Positions 8,249-16,722 of a stretch of 64,000 nt of DNA are shown here, piece after piece. The stretch's first letter is position 1; each line of letters begins with the position of its first letter. Below the pieces are notes generated by a model, which made no database searches, was not told where the DNA came from, and worked only from the letters and a program-made list of their open reading frames with translations. This DNA is from Promicromonospora sp042731755 (GTDB lineage Bacteria > Actinomycetota > Actinomycetes > Actinomycetales > Cellulomonadaceae). The stretch is taken from contig NZ_JBHWLR010000001.1 in assembly GCF_042731755.1 (NCBI RefSeq), positions 528,972 to 592,971 of the forward strand, written 5' to 3'. The position numbers and the translations under genes are program-made.

Positions 8249-9156
8249 ACATGCCGTTCTACGTCTCGCCCGAGCAGCTGATGAAGGACCGGGCGGACTT
8301 CGCCCGGAAGGGCATCGCCCGCGGCCGGTCCGTGGTCGTGCTCGCGTACGAGGGCGGGATCGCCTTCGCCACGGAGAACCCCTCGCGGGCGCTGCACAAG
8401 ATCTCGGAGATCTACGACCGCATCGCGTTCGCGGCCGTGGGCAAGTACAACGAGTTCGAGAACCTGCGGGTCGCCGGCGTGCGGTACGCCGACATGCGCG
8501 GGTACTCCTACGACCGTTCCGACGTGACGGCGCGCGGCCTCGCGAACGCGTACGCGCAGACGCTCGGCACGGTCTTCATCACCGAGTCCAAGCCGCTCGA
8601 GGTGGAGATCGTCGTCGCCGAGGTGGGCGCCCAGGCCGCGGACGACCAGATCTACCGGCTGACCTACGACGGCACCGTGGCCGACGAGCACGGCTTCGTC
8701 GTCATGGGCGGGCAGGCCGAGCAGCTGGGCCGGCGGGTCAAGGAGGGCTGGCGCGCCGACCTCTCGCTGGGGGAGGCGCTGCGGCTCGCCGTGGCGGCGC
8801 TCGGCTCGGGCGACGGTTCGACGCCGCGCACGATCGAGGCGGCCCAGCTCGAGGTGGCGGTCCTGGAGCGGGACCGCCCGCGCCGGGCCTTCCGCCGGCT
8901 GAACCGGCAGGTCCTGGCCGACCTGCTGGCCGAGGGCGCGTCGACGCCGTCGGGCGAGGCTCCCGCCGACGACCTCCCGCCGGCCGGCGACGTCGCGGTC
9001 GGGGCGGCGACGCCGGGCCTGGGCACGCCGGACACGGTCCCGCCGGAGACACCCGCCGAACAGCCGGCCGACGAGCCCGCCGAGGACTCCCCGACCCAGG
9101 AGAAGCCGGACGAGGGGCCGGACGCCTCCGGCACCACACCCGGCGCCGACAGATAG
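8245..9156 (+). CDS. prcA: 20S proteasome alpha subunit PrcA
   Basis: A 303-residue subunit of the outer proteasome rings. The N-terminal segment MNMPFYVSPEQLMKDRADFA is the gating peptide of the family, followed by KGIARGRSVVVLAYEGGIAF of the first beta sheet. The fold ends near residue 235. After that comes a tail of about 70 residues rich in Pro, Ala, Asp and Glu with no predicted fold, longer than in the roughly 250-residue mycobacterial protein. The ATG overlaps the prcB stop, so the two subunits are co-translated. Confidence 0.96.
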   Translation: MNMPFYVSPEQLMKDRADFARKGIARGRSVVVLAYEGGIAFATENPSRALHKISEIYDRIAFAAVGKYNEFENLRVAGVRYADMRGYSYDRSDVTARGLANAYAQTLGTVFITESKPLEVEIVVAEVGAQAADDQIYRLTYDGTVADEHGFVVMGGQAEQLGRRVKEGWRADLSLGEALRLAVAALGSGDGSTPRTIEAAQLEVAVLERDRPRRAFRRLNRQVLADLLAEGASTPSGEAPADDLPPAGDVAVGAATPGLGTPDTVPPETPAEQPADEPAEDSPTQEKPDEGPDASGTTPGADR

Positions 9157-9187
9157 CACCAGGTTCCGCGAACAGGGAGGGGAATCC

Positions 9188-10549
9188 ATGGACCGCAGGA
9201 TCTTCGGTCTCGAGACCGAGTACGGGGTCACCTGTGCGGCCGACGACGGGCGTGGCCTGTCGGCTGACGAGGTCGCCCGCTACCTGTTCCGGAAGGTGGT
9301 GGCGTGGGGCCGTTCCTCCAACGTCTTCCTGAGGAACGGCTCCCGCCTCTACCTCGACGTCGGCTCGCACCCGGAGTACGCGACGGCGGAGTGCGACGAC
9401 GTGCGCCAGCTCGTCTCGTACGACCGGGGCGGCGAACGCATCCTGGAGGGCCTCGTGGCCGACGCGCAGCAGCGTCTGGAGCACGAGGACCTGCCAGGAC
9501 GCATCCACCTGTTCAAGAACAACACCGACTCGGCGGGCAACTCCTACGGGTGCCACGAGAACTACCTGGTGCGGCGGTCGGGCGACTTCTCGCGCCTGTC
9601 CGACGTGCTCGTGCCGTTCCTCATCACCCGCCAGATCCTGGTCGGGGCGGGCAAGGTGCTCTCGACGCCGCGCGGCGCCGTGTTCTGCCTCTCGCAGCGC
9701 GCCGACCACATCTGGGAGGCCGTCTCCAGCGCCACGACCCGGTCGCGGCCGATCATCAACACGCGGGACGAGCCGCACGCGGACGCCGAGCTGTACCGCA
9801 GGCTGCACGTCATCGTGGGCGACTCGTCGATGGCGGAGCCCACCACGATGCTCAAGGTGGGCAGCACCGACCTGGTGCTGCGCCTGGTCGAGGCGGGCGT
9901 CCCCATGCGTGACCTCACGCTGGAGAACCCGATCCGGGCCATCCGGGAGATCAGCCACGACCGCACCGGCAAGCACGCGGTCACGCTGGCCAACGGCCGG
10001 ACCATGACGGCGATCGAGATCCAGTCGGAGTACTACGAGCGGGCCCGTGAGCTGGTGGAGGCCAACCTCGAGGTCACCCCGGTGGTCAAGCAGGTGCTCG
10101 ACCTGTGGGAGCGCGGGCTGCGCGCGCTGCAGGCGGAGAACCTGTCGCTCGTGGACCGGGAGCTGGACTGGGTCATCAAGCTCAAGCTGATCCGGCGCTA
10201 CCAGGAGAAGCACGACCTCGGGCTCGACGACCCGCGCATCGCCCGGCTGGACCTGGCCTACCACGACATCTCGCGCACCGAGGGCCTGTACAACCTGCTC
10301 GCGGCGCGCGGCATGGTCGAGCGGGTCACCACCGACCTGGAGGTCTTCGAGTCGACGGCGCTGCCGCCGCAGACCACCCGGGCCAAGCTGCGCGGCGACT
10401 TCGTGCGCGCGGCACAGGAGGCACGGCGCGACTACACGGTCGACTGGGTGCACCTCAAGCTGAACGACCAGGCGCAGCGCACCGTGCTGTGCAAGGACCC
10501 GTTCAAGAGCGTGGACGACCGCGTGGAGCGGCTCATCGAGAGCATGTGA
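9188..10549 (+). CDS. pafA: Pup-protein ligase PafA
   Basis: A 453-residue glutamine-synthetase-fold ligase that joins the C-terminal Glu of Pup to substrate lysines using ATP. Conserved blocks are IFGLETEYGVT at the N-terminus, NVFLRNGSRLYLDVGSHPEY, and LFKNNTDSAGNSYGCHENYL. It has no long insert where Dop has one, which separates the two paralogues. A Shine-Dalgarno AGGGAGG lies just before the ATG. It lies 31 nt after prcA and is followed by a strong hairpin that closes the locus. Confidence 0.97.
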   Translation: MDRRIFGLETEYGVTCAADDGRGLSADEVARYLFRKVVAWGRSSNVFLRNGSRLYLDVGSHPEYATAECDDVRQLVSYDRGGERILEGLVADAQQRLEHEDLPGRIHLFKNNTDSAGNSYGCHENYLVRRSGDFSRLSDVLVPFLITRQILVGAGKVLSTPRGAVFCLSQRADHIWEAVSSATTRSRPIINTRDEPHADAELYRRLHVIVGDSSMAEPTTMLKVGSTDLVLRLVEAGVPMRDLTLENPIRAIREISHDRTGKHAVTLANGRTMTAIEIQSEYYERARELVEANLEVTPVVKQVLDLWERGLRALQAENLSLVDRELDWVIKLKLIRRYQEKHDLGLDDPRIARLDLAYHDISRTEGLYNLLAARGMVERVTTDLEVFESTALPPQTTRAKLRGDFVRAAQEARRDYTVDWVHLKLNDQAQRTVLCKDPFKSVDDRVERLIESM

Positions 10550-10564
10550 CGTCCCCGGGTCCGG

Positions 10565-10594
10565 CCCGGGACCGGCCGACCGGCCGGTCCCGGG
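10565..10594 (+). terminator. Strong GC hairpin downstream of pafA
   Basis: Fourteen consecutive base pairs (10565-10578 with 10581-10594) around a very small loop, 15 nt after the pafA stop. No U-tract follows, as is common for actinobacterial terminators. Confidence 0.6.
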
Positions 10595-10860
10595 GCGGAG
10601 CCGTTCCCGGACCGACTCCTTCCCGGGCCTGTCTCTTCTCCCCACCTCCCCACCCCCAAAAACACCTTCTNNNNNNNNNNTTGTGTGGGTAGAGAGGGGA
10701 AGGGGGGGAAAAAAAAAAGCTGGGGGGGAGGGCCTAGGGGAAAGCCTTCCCCCCCCCTTTTCCCCCCCCGGACCCCCCCCCCCGCCCTTCCCCGGGCCGG
10801 AGCCGTTCCGGGACCGGCTCGTTCCGGGACCGAGGTTCCGGGACTCCCGCCCCGGCATGG
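10595..10860. other. Assembly gap and low-quality sequence
   Basis: Ten Ns at 10671-10680 lie between runs of C, A and G that look like degraded read ends. On both sides the same motif occurs: GGAGCCGTTCCCGGACCG before the gap and GGAGCCGTTCCGGGACCG after it, with further TTCCGGGACC copies. This suggests an unresolved short tandem repeat. I see no gene in this 320-base stretch. Confidence 0.7.
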
Positions 10861-10872
10861 GAGACTCTGCGG

Positions 10873-11832
10873 GTGAGTTCCTGGGTACGCGTCCTCGTCG
10901 GTGCGCTGGCGGCGGCGACGGTGGCCGTGACGGCCGCGTGCGCGCCGGCCTCGCTCCCGGTGGACGTGGGCCCCGCCCCGACGTCGTCGGCCTCCCAGCA
11001 GCCGCTGCAGGTCACGGGCGCGAGCGGCGCCCCGCCTACGCTCGAGTACGAGCAGCCGTTCACGGTGCTGCGGCCGGGCGCGCGCATGGTCTGGCCCGGC
11101 ACGGGGGACGTGCTGGAGCGCGACGACCCGGTGCTGCTGAACCTCTACGCCCAGGACGGGCGCGACGGCACGGAGCTGCAGAACACGTTCCGCACCGCGC
11201 CCGCCGGGTACACGATGACCGAGAAGTCGCTCGGCAACCACCTCTTCGCCGCGCTGGAGGGCCGCCGCGTCGGCACGCGCCTCGCGCTCATGGAGGAGCA
11301 GGACGGCGTCCCGGTGCTGCTGGTGGTGGACGTGCTGCCGGCCCGCGCGGCCGGCAGGGAGGGCGTGCCGCCGGGCAAGGACCTGCCGCAGGTGCGCCTC
11401 GACGACCTCGGCGCCCCGACCGTGCGCGTCCCGCGGGGCGTGAAGCCGCCGACCGACCTGGTGGTGCACCCGCTGCTGCGCGGCACCGGACCGCAGGTGC
11501 GGGCCGGCCAGATCCTGACCGTGGAGTTCACCGCCGTCCGCTGGAGCGACGGCAAGGTCGTCGACACGACCTGGACCGAGGGCACCCCGCCCCAGTCCGC
11601 CGAGATCGGCATCGGCCGTCTCGTCGACGGCTGGGACCAGGGTCTCCTGGAGCAGACCGTCGGGTCGCAGGTGATGCTGGTCGTGCCGCCTGACAGCGGG
11701 TTCGCGAACACCGCCAGCGAGCTGGCCGGCGAGACCATGGTGTACGTGGTCGACATCCTCGACGCGCACAAGGCCGTCGCGGGTGACGACGAGGACACGA
11801 ACCAGCAGGACACGAAGAAGAAGGAGGGCTGA
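10873..11832 (+). CDS. FKBP-type peptidyl-prolyl cis-trans isomerase lipoprotein
   Basis: A 319-residue secreted lipoprotein. A signal peptide (residues 1-22) ends in AVTAAC, with Cys23 the likely lipidation site. Two FKBP-like regions follow. The first (about 55-155) is poorly conserved. The second (about 205-300) has LTVEFTAVRWSDGKVVDTTW and VDGWDQGLLEQTVGSQVMLVVPP, the standard FKBP core. The expected activity is prolyl isomerisation of exported proteins at the outer face of the membrane. An FKBP gene after pafA is usual in this phylum. The stop codon overlaps the hisF ATG by one base. The start lies just after the low-quality region, so its promoter is uncertain. Confidence 0.88.
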   Translation: MSSWVRVLVGALAAATVAVTAACAPASLPVDVGPAPTSSASQQPLQVTGASGAPPTLEYEQPFTVLRPGARMVWPGTGDVLERDDPVLLNLYAQDGRDGTELQNTFRTAPAGYTMTEKSLGNHLFAALEGRRVGTRLALMEEQDGVPVLLVVDVLPARAAGREGVPPGKDLPQVRLDDLGAPTVRVPRGVKPPTDLVVHPLLRGTGPQVRAGQILTVEFTAVRWSDGKVVDTTWTEGTPPQSAEIGIGRLVDGWDQGLLEQTVGSQVMLVVPPDSGFANTASELAGETMVYVVDILDAHKAVAGDDEDTNQQDTKKKEG

Positions 11833-12602
11833 TGTCCGTCGCGATCCGAGTGATCCCGTGCCTGGACGTCGACGCGGGCCGAGTGGTCAAGGGCGTCAAC
11901 TTCGCCGACCTGCGCGACGCCGGGGACCCGGTCGAGCTCGCTGGCCGCTACGACGCCGAGGGCGCCGACGAGCTCACGTTCCTGGACGTGTCGGCCTCGT
12001 CGGGCGACCGCGAGACCATGGTCGACGTGGTGCGGCGCACGGCCGAGCAGGTCTTCGTGCCGCTCACGGTGGGCGGCGGCGTGCGCTCCACGGACGACGT
12101 CGACCGGCTGCTGCGGGCCGGCGCCGACAAGGTGGGCGTGAACACCGCGGCCATCGCGCGCCCGGAGCTCATCTCCGAGATCGCGCAGCGGTTCGGCTCC
12201 CAGGTGCTGACCCTGAGCGTCGACGCGCGCCGCGTCACCGGCGACGTCACGACGCCGTCGGGCTACGAGGTCACCACGCACGGCGGGCGGCGCGGCACCG
12301 GGATCGACGCCGTGGAGTGGGCCGAGCGCGCCGCGAAGCTGGGCGCGGGCGAGATCCTGCTCAACTCGATGGACGCCGACGGCACCACCGCGGGGTTCGA
12401 CCTGGAGATGCTGCACGCCGTGCGCGAGCGCGTGCACGTGCCGCTGGTCGCCTCGGGCGGCGCGGGGACGCCGGAGCACTTCGTCGAGGCGGCCCGGGCG
12501 GGCGCGGACGCCGTCCTCGCGGCGTCGGTGTTCCACTTCGGCGCGCTGACGGTGGGCCAGGTCAAGGACGCGATGCGCGCGGCGGGCCTCGACGTCCGCT
12601 GA
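11832..12602 (+). CDS. hisF: Imidazole glycerol phosphate synthase cyclase subunit HisF
   Basis: A 256-residue TIM barrel. With HisH it makes imidazole glycerol phosphate and AICAR from PRFAR. The two catalytic Asp residues are in IPCLDVDAGRVVKG (about residue 12) and LSVDARRV (about 130), and GGGVRS and SGGAG form the phosphate sites. It overlaps the preceding FKBP gene by one base (TGATG). A palindromic terminator follows at once, separating it from the ABC exporter genes. HisI, its usual neighbour, is 4.1 kb downstream. Confidence 0.97.
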   Translation: MSVAIRVIPCLDVDAGRVVKGVNFADLRDAGDPVELAGRYDAEGADELTFLDVSASSGDRETMVDVVRRTAEQVFVPLTVGGGVRSTDDVDRLLRAGADKVGVNTAAIARPELISEIAQRFGSQVLTLSVDARRVTGDVTTPSGYEVTTHGGRRGTGIDAVEWAERAAKLGAGEILLNSMDADGTTAGFDLEMLHAVRERVHVPLVASGGAGTPEHFVEAARAGADAVLAASVFHFGALTVGQVKDAMRAAGLDVR

Positions 12603-12620
12603 GCCCCCGCCGGCGGGGGC
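12603..12620 (+). terminator. Palindromic terminator of hisF
   Basis: GCCCCCGCCGGCGGGGGC is a perfect 18-bp palindrome that begins at the last base of the hisF stop region. It probably ends the hisF transcript and insulates the next promoter. Confidence 0.6.
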
Positions 12621-12649
12621 GTCGGCCGGGACGTCCCCCCGGGACTTCC

Positions 12650-12680
12650 TTGACCTCGACCTACGTTGAGGTCATAGCGT
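12650..12680 (+). promoter_or_regulatory. MerR-family-type promoter with 19-bp spacer
   Basis: The -35 hexamer TTGACC (12650-12655) and the -10 hexamer TAGCGT (12675-12680) are 19 bp apart. This is the over-long spacing that MerR-family activators correct by twisting DNA. Overlapping the spacer is a dyad with arms TGACCTC (12651-12657) and GAGGTCA (12668-12674); ten of twelve positions pair. The CCTC...GAGG core is that of MerR/SoxR-type operators. It would control the ABC exporter genes that start 87 nt after the -10. No merR gene is in the window. Confidence 0.68.
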
Positions 12681-12766
12681 CGGTGACGCCCAGGGCGTAA
12701 ATCCGTCGAATCGATTCCCGCGCCGTGAGAAAATAGTGCGGTCCCCCCACGAAGCGAGGTCTTGCC

Positions 12767-14749
12767 GTGCCCCCAGATGCCCCGCGACCCACTCCGATGG
12801 CCCTCACGGGCTCTCGTGTGCGCCGGTCGATCTCGCTCATGTGGCGCGGGATGCGCTCGCACCCCGGCATCTACCTGCTCGCCGTCGGCGCCTCCGGGAT
12901 CTTCGGCGCCCTGACCGTCGGCGTCAGCCGCGCGGTCGGCTGGGCCACCGACTCCGTCGTCGTCCCCGCCATCGCGGGCGACGAGGCCGCCCGTGACCGG
13001 GTCTGGCTCGCCGGGCTCGTGCTCGGCGCCGTCGCGCTCACGCTCGCCCTGTCCGTCGCCGGGCGCCGTATCTGGGCGGGCTACGGGGTCGTCCGCATCC
13101 AGGCCGACCACCGCACCACCCTGACCCGGCAGTACCTGCGGCTGCCCGGCTCCTGGCATCGCTCGCACCCCGCCGGCCAGCTCCTGAACCACACCACCTC
13201 GGACACCGAGGCCGCCACCGGCGTCTTCAACCCGCTGCCGTTCGCGCTCGGCGTCGTCGTCATGATCGGCGTCTCCGTGGTGCTGCTCGTGTCGATCGAC
13301 CCGTGGCTGGCCCTCGCGGCGCTCGCCGTCATCCCCGTCACCGTGGCCGTCAACGCCGTCTACCAGCGGCACATGTCCCCGGCCGTGACCCGGGCCCAGC
13401 GCCTGCGGGGCGACGTGGCCGACGTCGCGCACGAGAGCTTCGAGGCCGCCCTGCTCGTCAAGGCGCTCGGCACCGAGGACCGCGAGGAGAGCCGGTTCGG
13501 CGCCCGCACGCAGGAGCTGCGCGCCGCGAACGTGCGGGTCGGCATCGTCCGCTCGCTGTTCGACCCCGTGATCCAGACCCTGCCCTCGATCGGCACCCTG
13601 CTGGTGCTCGGCGTCGGCACCTGGCGCATCTCGACGGGCGCCGTCGAACCGGGCGACCTCGTCACGGCCGCCTACCTGCTCACCATGATGACCGTGCCCG
13701 TGCAGGCGTTCGGCTGGGTGCTCGGCGAGCTGCCGCGCGCCCTGGTCGGCTACGAGCGCATCGCGGCTGTCGCCGACTCGACCGGCGCCCTCGCCCACGG
13801 CGACACCCGCCTGCCGCGGACCGACCGCTCGGCCGGCCTGGCGGTGCGCCTGACGGACGTCGGCGTCGACGTCCCCGCGATCAGCGGGGCGGTCGGCCGC
13901 TCGATCACCCTGCTCGACGGCGTGGACGTCGACGTCGAGCCCGGCGCCACGGTCGCCGTCGTCGGCACCACGGGCGCCGGCAAGACCACCCTCGTGAGCC
14001 TCCTGGCCCGCCTCTCCGACCCGACGCGGGGGCAGGTGCTGCTCGACGGCGTCGACGCCCGCACCCTGGCCGACGGCGAGATCCCCGCCCACGTCGCGCT
14101 CGTCACGCAGTCCACCTTCATCTTCGAGGACACCGTGCGCGGCAACGTGACGCTCGCCGACGCGGGTGCCCCCGGGGCGCCGTCGGACGACGAGGTGTGG
14201 GACGCCCTGCGGCTTGCCCGCCTGGAGGAGACCGTGCGTGAGATGGCCGGCGGCCTCGACGCACCGCTGGGCGAGCGCGGCGCCAACCTGTCCGGCGGAC
14301 AGCGGCAGCGCCTCGCGATCGCCCGTGCCCTGGTGCGCGGCCCGCGCCTGCTCGTGCTCGACGACGCGACCAGCGCCGTCGACCCCCGCGTGGAGCAGGA
14401 GATCCTGCGCGGCCTGGCCGCGCGGGCCGACGACGCAGCAGACGCCGCGGCCGACGACCGGGCCGACGACCGGGCCGACGACGCGGCCGGGAGCGACGCC
14501 GCCCCCGGCACCACCGTGATCATGGTCGCCTACCGCATGTCGTCGGTGGCGCTCGCGGACCGCGTGGTCCACGTCGACGGCGGCCGCGTGGTCGACGTCG
14601 GCACGCACGACGAGCTGATGGAGCGCGACCCCGGCTACCGCGCGCTGGCCACGGCCTACGAGGCCGAGACGGAGCGCCGCGAGCAGGAACGCGCCGACGA
14701 GGCGGCCGCCGGGACGCTGGACGACGAGCTGGAGGAGGTGGCCCGATGA
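12767..14749 (+). CDS. ABC exporter half-transporter, degenerate-site subunit
   Basis: A 660-residue protein with six membrane helices (about 35-335) fused to an ATPase domain. Walker A is GTTGAGKT (about 400-407), the signature is canonical LSGGQ (about 508-512), and Walker B is LLVLDDAT. Asp therefore replaces the catalytic Glu, and the switch histidine is replaced by Tyr (VAYRMSS near 588, normally AHRLS). It thus carries the non-hydrolytic Walker B of a heterodimeric exporter. Between Walker B and the switch loop is an Ala/Asp-rich insert with a repeated ADDRADDRADD segment. The GTG at 12767 has GCGAGG upstream; an ATG at 12797 is a possible alternative. It overlaps the next gene by 4 nt (ATGA). 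The exported substrate is unknown. Confidence 0.9.
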   Translation: MPPDAPRPTPMALTGSRVRRSISLMWRGMRSHPGIYLLAVGASGIFGALTVGVSRAVGWATDSVVVPAIAGDEAARDRVWLAGLVLGAVALTLALSVAGRRIWAGYGVVRIQADHRTTLTRQYLRLPGSWHRSHPAGQLLNHTTSDTEAATGVFNPLPFALGVVVMIGVSVVLLVSIDPWLALAALAVIPVTVAVNAVYQRHMSPAVTRAQRLRGDVADVAHESFEAALLVKALGTEDREESRFGARTQELRAANVRVGIVRSLFDPVIQTLPSIGTLLVLGVGTWRISTGAVEPGDLVTAAYLLTMMTVPVQAFGWVLGELPRALVGYERIAAVADSTGALAHGDTRLPRTDRSAGLAVRLTDVGVDVPAISGAVGRSITLLDGVDVDVEPGATVAVVGTTGAGKTTLVSLLARLSDPTRGQVLLDGVDARTLADGEIPAHVALVTQSTFIFEDTVRGNVTLADAGAPGAPSDDEVWDALRLARLEETVREMAGGLDAPLGERGANLSGGQRQRLAIARALVRGPRLLVLDDATSAVDPRVEQEILRGLAARADDAADAAADDRADDRADDAAGSDAAPGTTVIMVAYRMSSVALADRVVHVDGGRVVDVGTHDELMERDPGYRALATAYEAETERREQERADEAAAGTLDDELEEVAR

Positions 14750-16641
14750 CCGCGGTGACGGACGAGCCCGACGTGACCGACGTGCCCGAGGACCTGCTCG
14801 ACGCCGACGGCGCCCGCATCGAGTCGGCCAGCAGCCTGGGCGTGTTCGCGACCCTGCGCCGCGGCATCGAGATCAGCCCCGAGATCACCCGCGGCCTCTG
14901 GGTCACGCTCCTGCTCGCGTCCCTCGCGGCCGCGGGCCGCGTGGTGGTGCCGCTCGCGGTGCAGCAGACGATCGACGTCGGCATCCTGGCCGACGGCGGG
15001 CCCGACGTCGGCCAGGTGGCGGTGCTCGCGTCCCTCGCGGCGGGGGCGCTCGTGCTGGCCGCGCTGTGCGCCGCGCTCGTCAACGTGCGCCTGTTCCGCT
15101 CGGCCGAGGCCGGGCTGGCGACGCTGCGCGTCAAGGCGTTCCGGCACGTGCACGACCTCTCGACCCTCACGCAGAACACCGAGCGCCGCGGCGCCCTGGT
15201 CTCGCGCGTGACCAACGACGTCGACACGGTCTCCCTGTTCGTGCAGTGGGGCGGCATCATGCTGCTCGTCAACGTGCTGCAGGTGCTCGTGGCGACCGGG
15301 CTGATGCTGGTCTACTCGCCGATCCTGACCGCCGTGGTCTGGATCGCCTTCGTGCCGATGTTCCTCGTGATCCGGTACGGCCAGAAGTACGTGAACCGCG
15401 CGTACACGCTGGTACGCGAGCGGGTCGGCGCGATGCTGGGTGCCATCTCCGAGTCCGTGGTGGGCGCCGAGACGGTGCGCGCCTACGGCGTGGCCGACCG
15501 CACGGGCCGCCGGATCGGCGACGCCGTCGAGGCGACGCGCAGCGCCCAGGCCCGGTCCCAGGTGCTGGTCGCGGCGACGTTCTCGTCGGGCGTGCTCATC
15601 TCCAACCTGGTGCTGGCCGTCGTGGTGGTCGTGGGCACGCTGCTGGGCGTGGGCGGCGGCCTGACGGCGGGCCAGCTCGTGGCCTTCCTCTTCCTGGTGC
15701 AGCTCTTCACCGGCCCGGTCCAGATGGCCACGGAGATCCTCAACGAGCTGCAGAACGCCGTGGCCGGCTGGCGGCGGGTCATCGCCGTCATCGACACGCC
15801 GGTGCAGGTGGCCGAGAAGCCGGGCGCCGTGACCCAGGAGCGCGGGCCGGCGCACGTGACGCTCCGCGACGTCCGGTTCGCCTACCCGGGCGGCCCCGAG
15901 GTGCTGCACGGCGTGACGCTGGACCTGCCGCCGCGCACCAAGGTGGCCGTGGTCGGGCAGACGGGCTCCGGCAAGACGACCGTCGCCAAGCTCGTCACCC
16001 GGCTCATGGACCCGACGGCGGGCGTCGTGGAGCTCGACGGCACGGACCTGCGCGACCTGAGCTTCGCCTCGCTGCGCGAGCGCGTCGTGCTGGTGCCGCA
16101 GGAGGGCTTCCTCTTCGACGGCACCGTGCTCCAGAACGCGGCCTACGGCCTGCGGGCGCCCCTGGAGGCGCCCTCGGCCGCAGAGAACGACCGCGCGGAC
16201 GACGACGAGCCGGCCGCCGGGCACCGCGCGGCGGTCGAGCGCGCCTTCGCCGAGCTCGGCCTGGCCGACTGGGTGGCCGACCTGCCCGACGGGCTCGAGA
16301 CGGCGGTGGGCCAGCGGGGCGAGGCGCTGTCCGCGGGGGAGCGGCAGCTCGTCGCGATCGCCCGCGCCTACCTGGCGCAGCCGGACCTGCTGGTGCTCGA
16401 CGAGGCGACGTCGGCCGTGGACCCCGCGACCGAGGTGCGCATCGCGCGGGCCCTGGACTCCCTGACCGCGGGCCGGTCCACGATCACCATCGCGCACCGG
16501 CTCTCCACCGCGGAGGCGTCCGACCTGGTGGTCGTGGTGGACCAGGGCCACGTCGCCGAGGTCGGCCCGCACCGGGAGCTGGTCGGGGCGCACGGCATCT
16601 ACGCCCAGATGTACGACAGCTGGGTGGCCCAGACCCGGTAG
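14746..16641 (+). CDS. ABC exporter half-transporter, consensus-Walker-B subunit
   Basis: A 631-residue partner of the preceding gene, with a membrane domain (about 45-330) and an ATPase domain. Walker A is GQTGSGKT (about 404-411), Walker B is LLVLDEATSAVD with the catalytic Glu, and the switch histidine is present (IAHRLST). Its signature is the altered LSAGE. Its Walker motifs would therefore pair with the LSGGQ of the partner to make the one active site, while LSAGE faces the degenerate Walker B. This complementary pattern is the hallmark of heterodimeric multidrug-type exporters. The ATG start overlaps the upstream stop. A hairpin follows the stop codon. Confidence 0.92.
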   Translation: MTAVTDEPDVTDVPEDLLDADGARIESASSLGVFATLRRGIEISPEITRGLWVTLLLASLAAAGRVVVPLAVQQTIDVGILADGGPDVGQVAVLASLAAGALVLAALCAALVNVRLFRSAEAGLATLRVKAFRHVHDLSTLTQNTERRGALVSRVTNDVDTVSLFVQWGGIMLLVNVLQVLVATGLMLVYSPILTAVVWIAFVPMFLVIRYGQKYVNRAYTLVRERVGAMLGAISESVVGAETVRAYGVADRTGRRIGDAVEATRSAQARSQVLVAATFSSGVLISNLVLAVVVVVGTLLGVGGGLTAGQLVAFLFLVQLFTGPVQMATEILNELQNAVAGWRRVIAVIDTPVQVAEKPGAVTQERGPAHVTLRDVRFAYPGGPEVLHGVTLDLPPRTKVAVVGQTGSGKTTVAKLVTRLMDPTAGVVELDGTDLRDLSFASLRERVVLVPQEGFLFDGTVLQNAAYGLRAPLEAPSAAENDRADDDEPAAGHRAAVERAFAELGLADWVADLPDGLETAVGQRGEALSAGERQLVAIARAYLAQPDLLVLDEATSAVDPATEVRIARALDSLTAGRSTITIAHRLSTAEASDLVVVVDQGHVAEVGPHRELVGAHGIYAQMYDSWVAQTR

Positions 16642-16667
16642 CACCGGGCGGTTTCGGTAACGGATCG

Positions 16668-16701
16668 GGGCCGGCGGCGGACATCACATCGCCGTCGGCC
16701 C
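16668..16701 (+). terminator. Terminator hairpin after the ABC exporter pair
   Basis: Arms 16668-16679 and 16690-16701 make a 12-bp stem with one G-U pair and a 10-nt loop. It ends 9 bases before the hisI -10 element, so hisI is probably separately transcribed. Confidence 0.55.
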
Positions 16702-16710
16702 ACGACGTGG

Positions 16711-16716
16711 CAGGAT
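16711..16716 (+). promoter_or_regulatory. Predicted -10 element of hisI (leaderless)
   Basis: CAGGAT is followed by 6 nt and then the GTG at 16723. It differs from the TAGGAT consensus in its first base. Confidence 0.35.
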
Positions 16717-16722
16717 TCTCAG

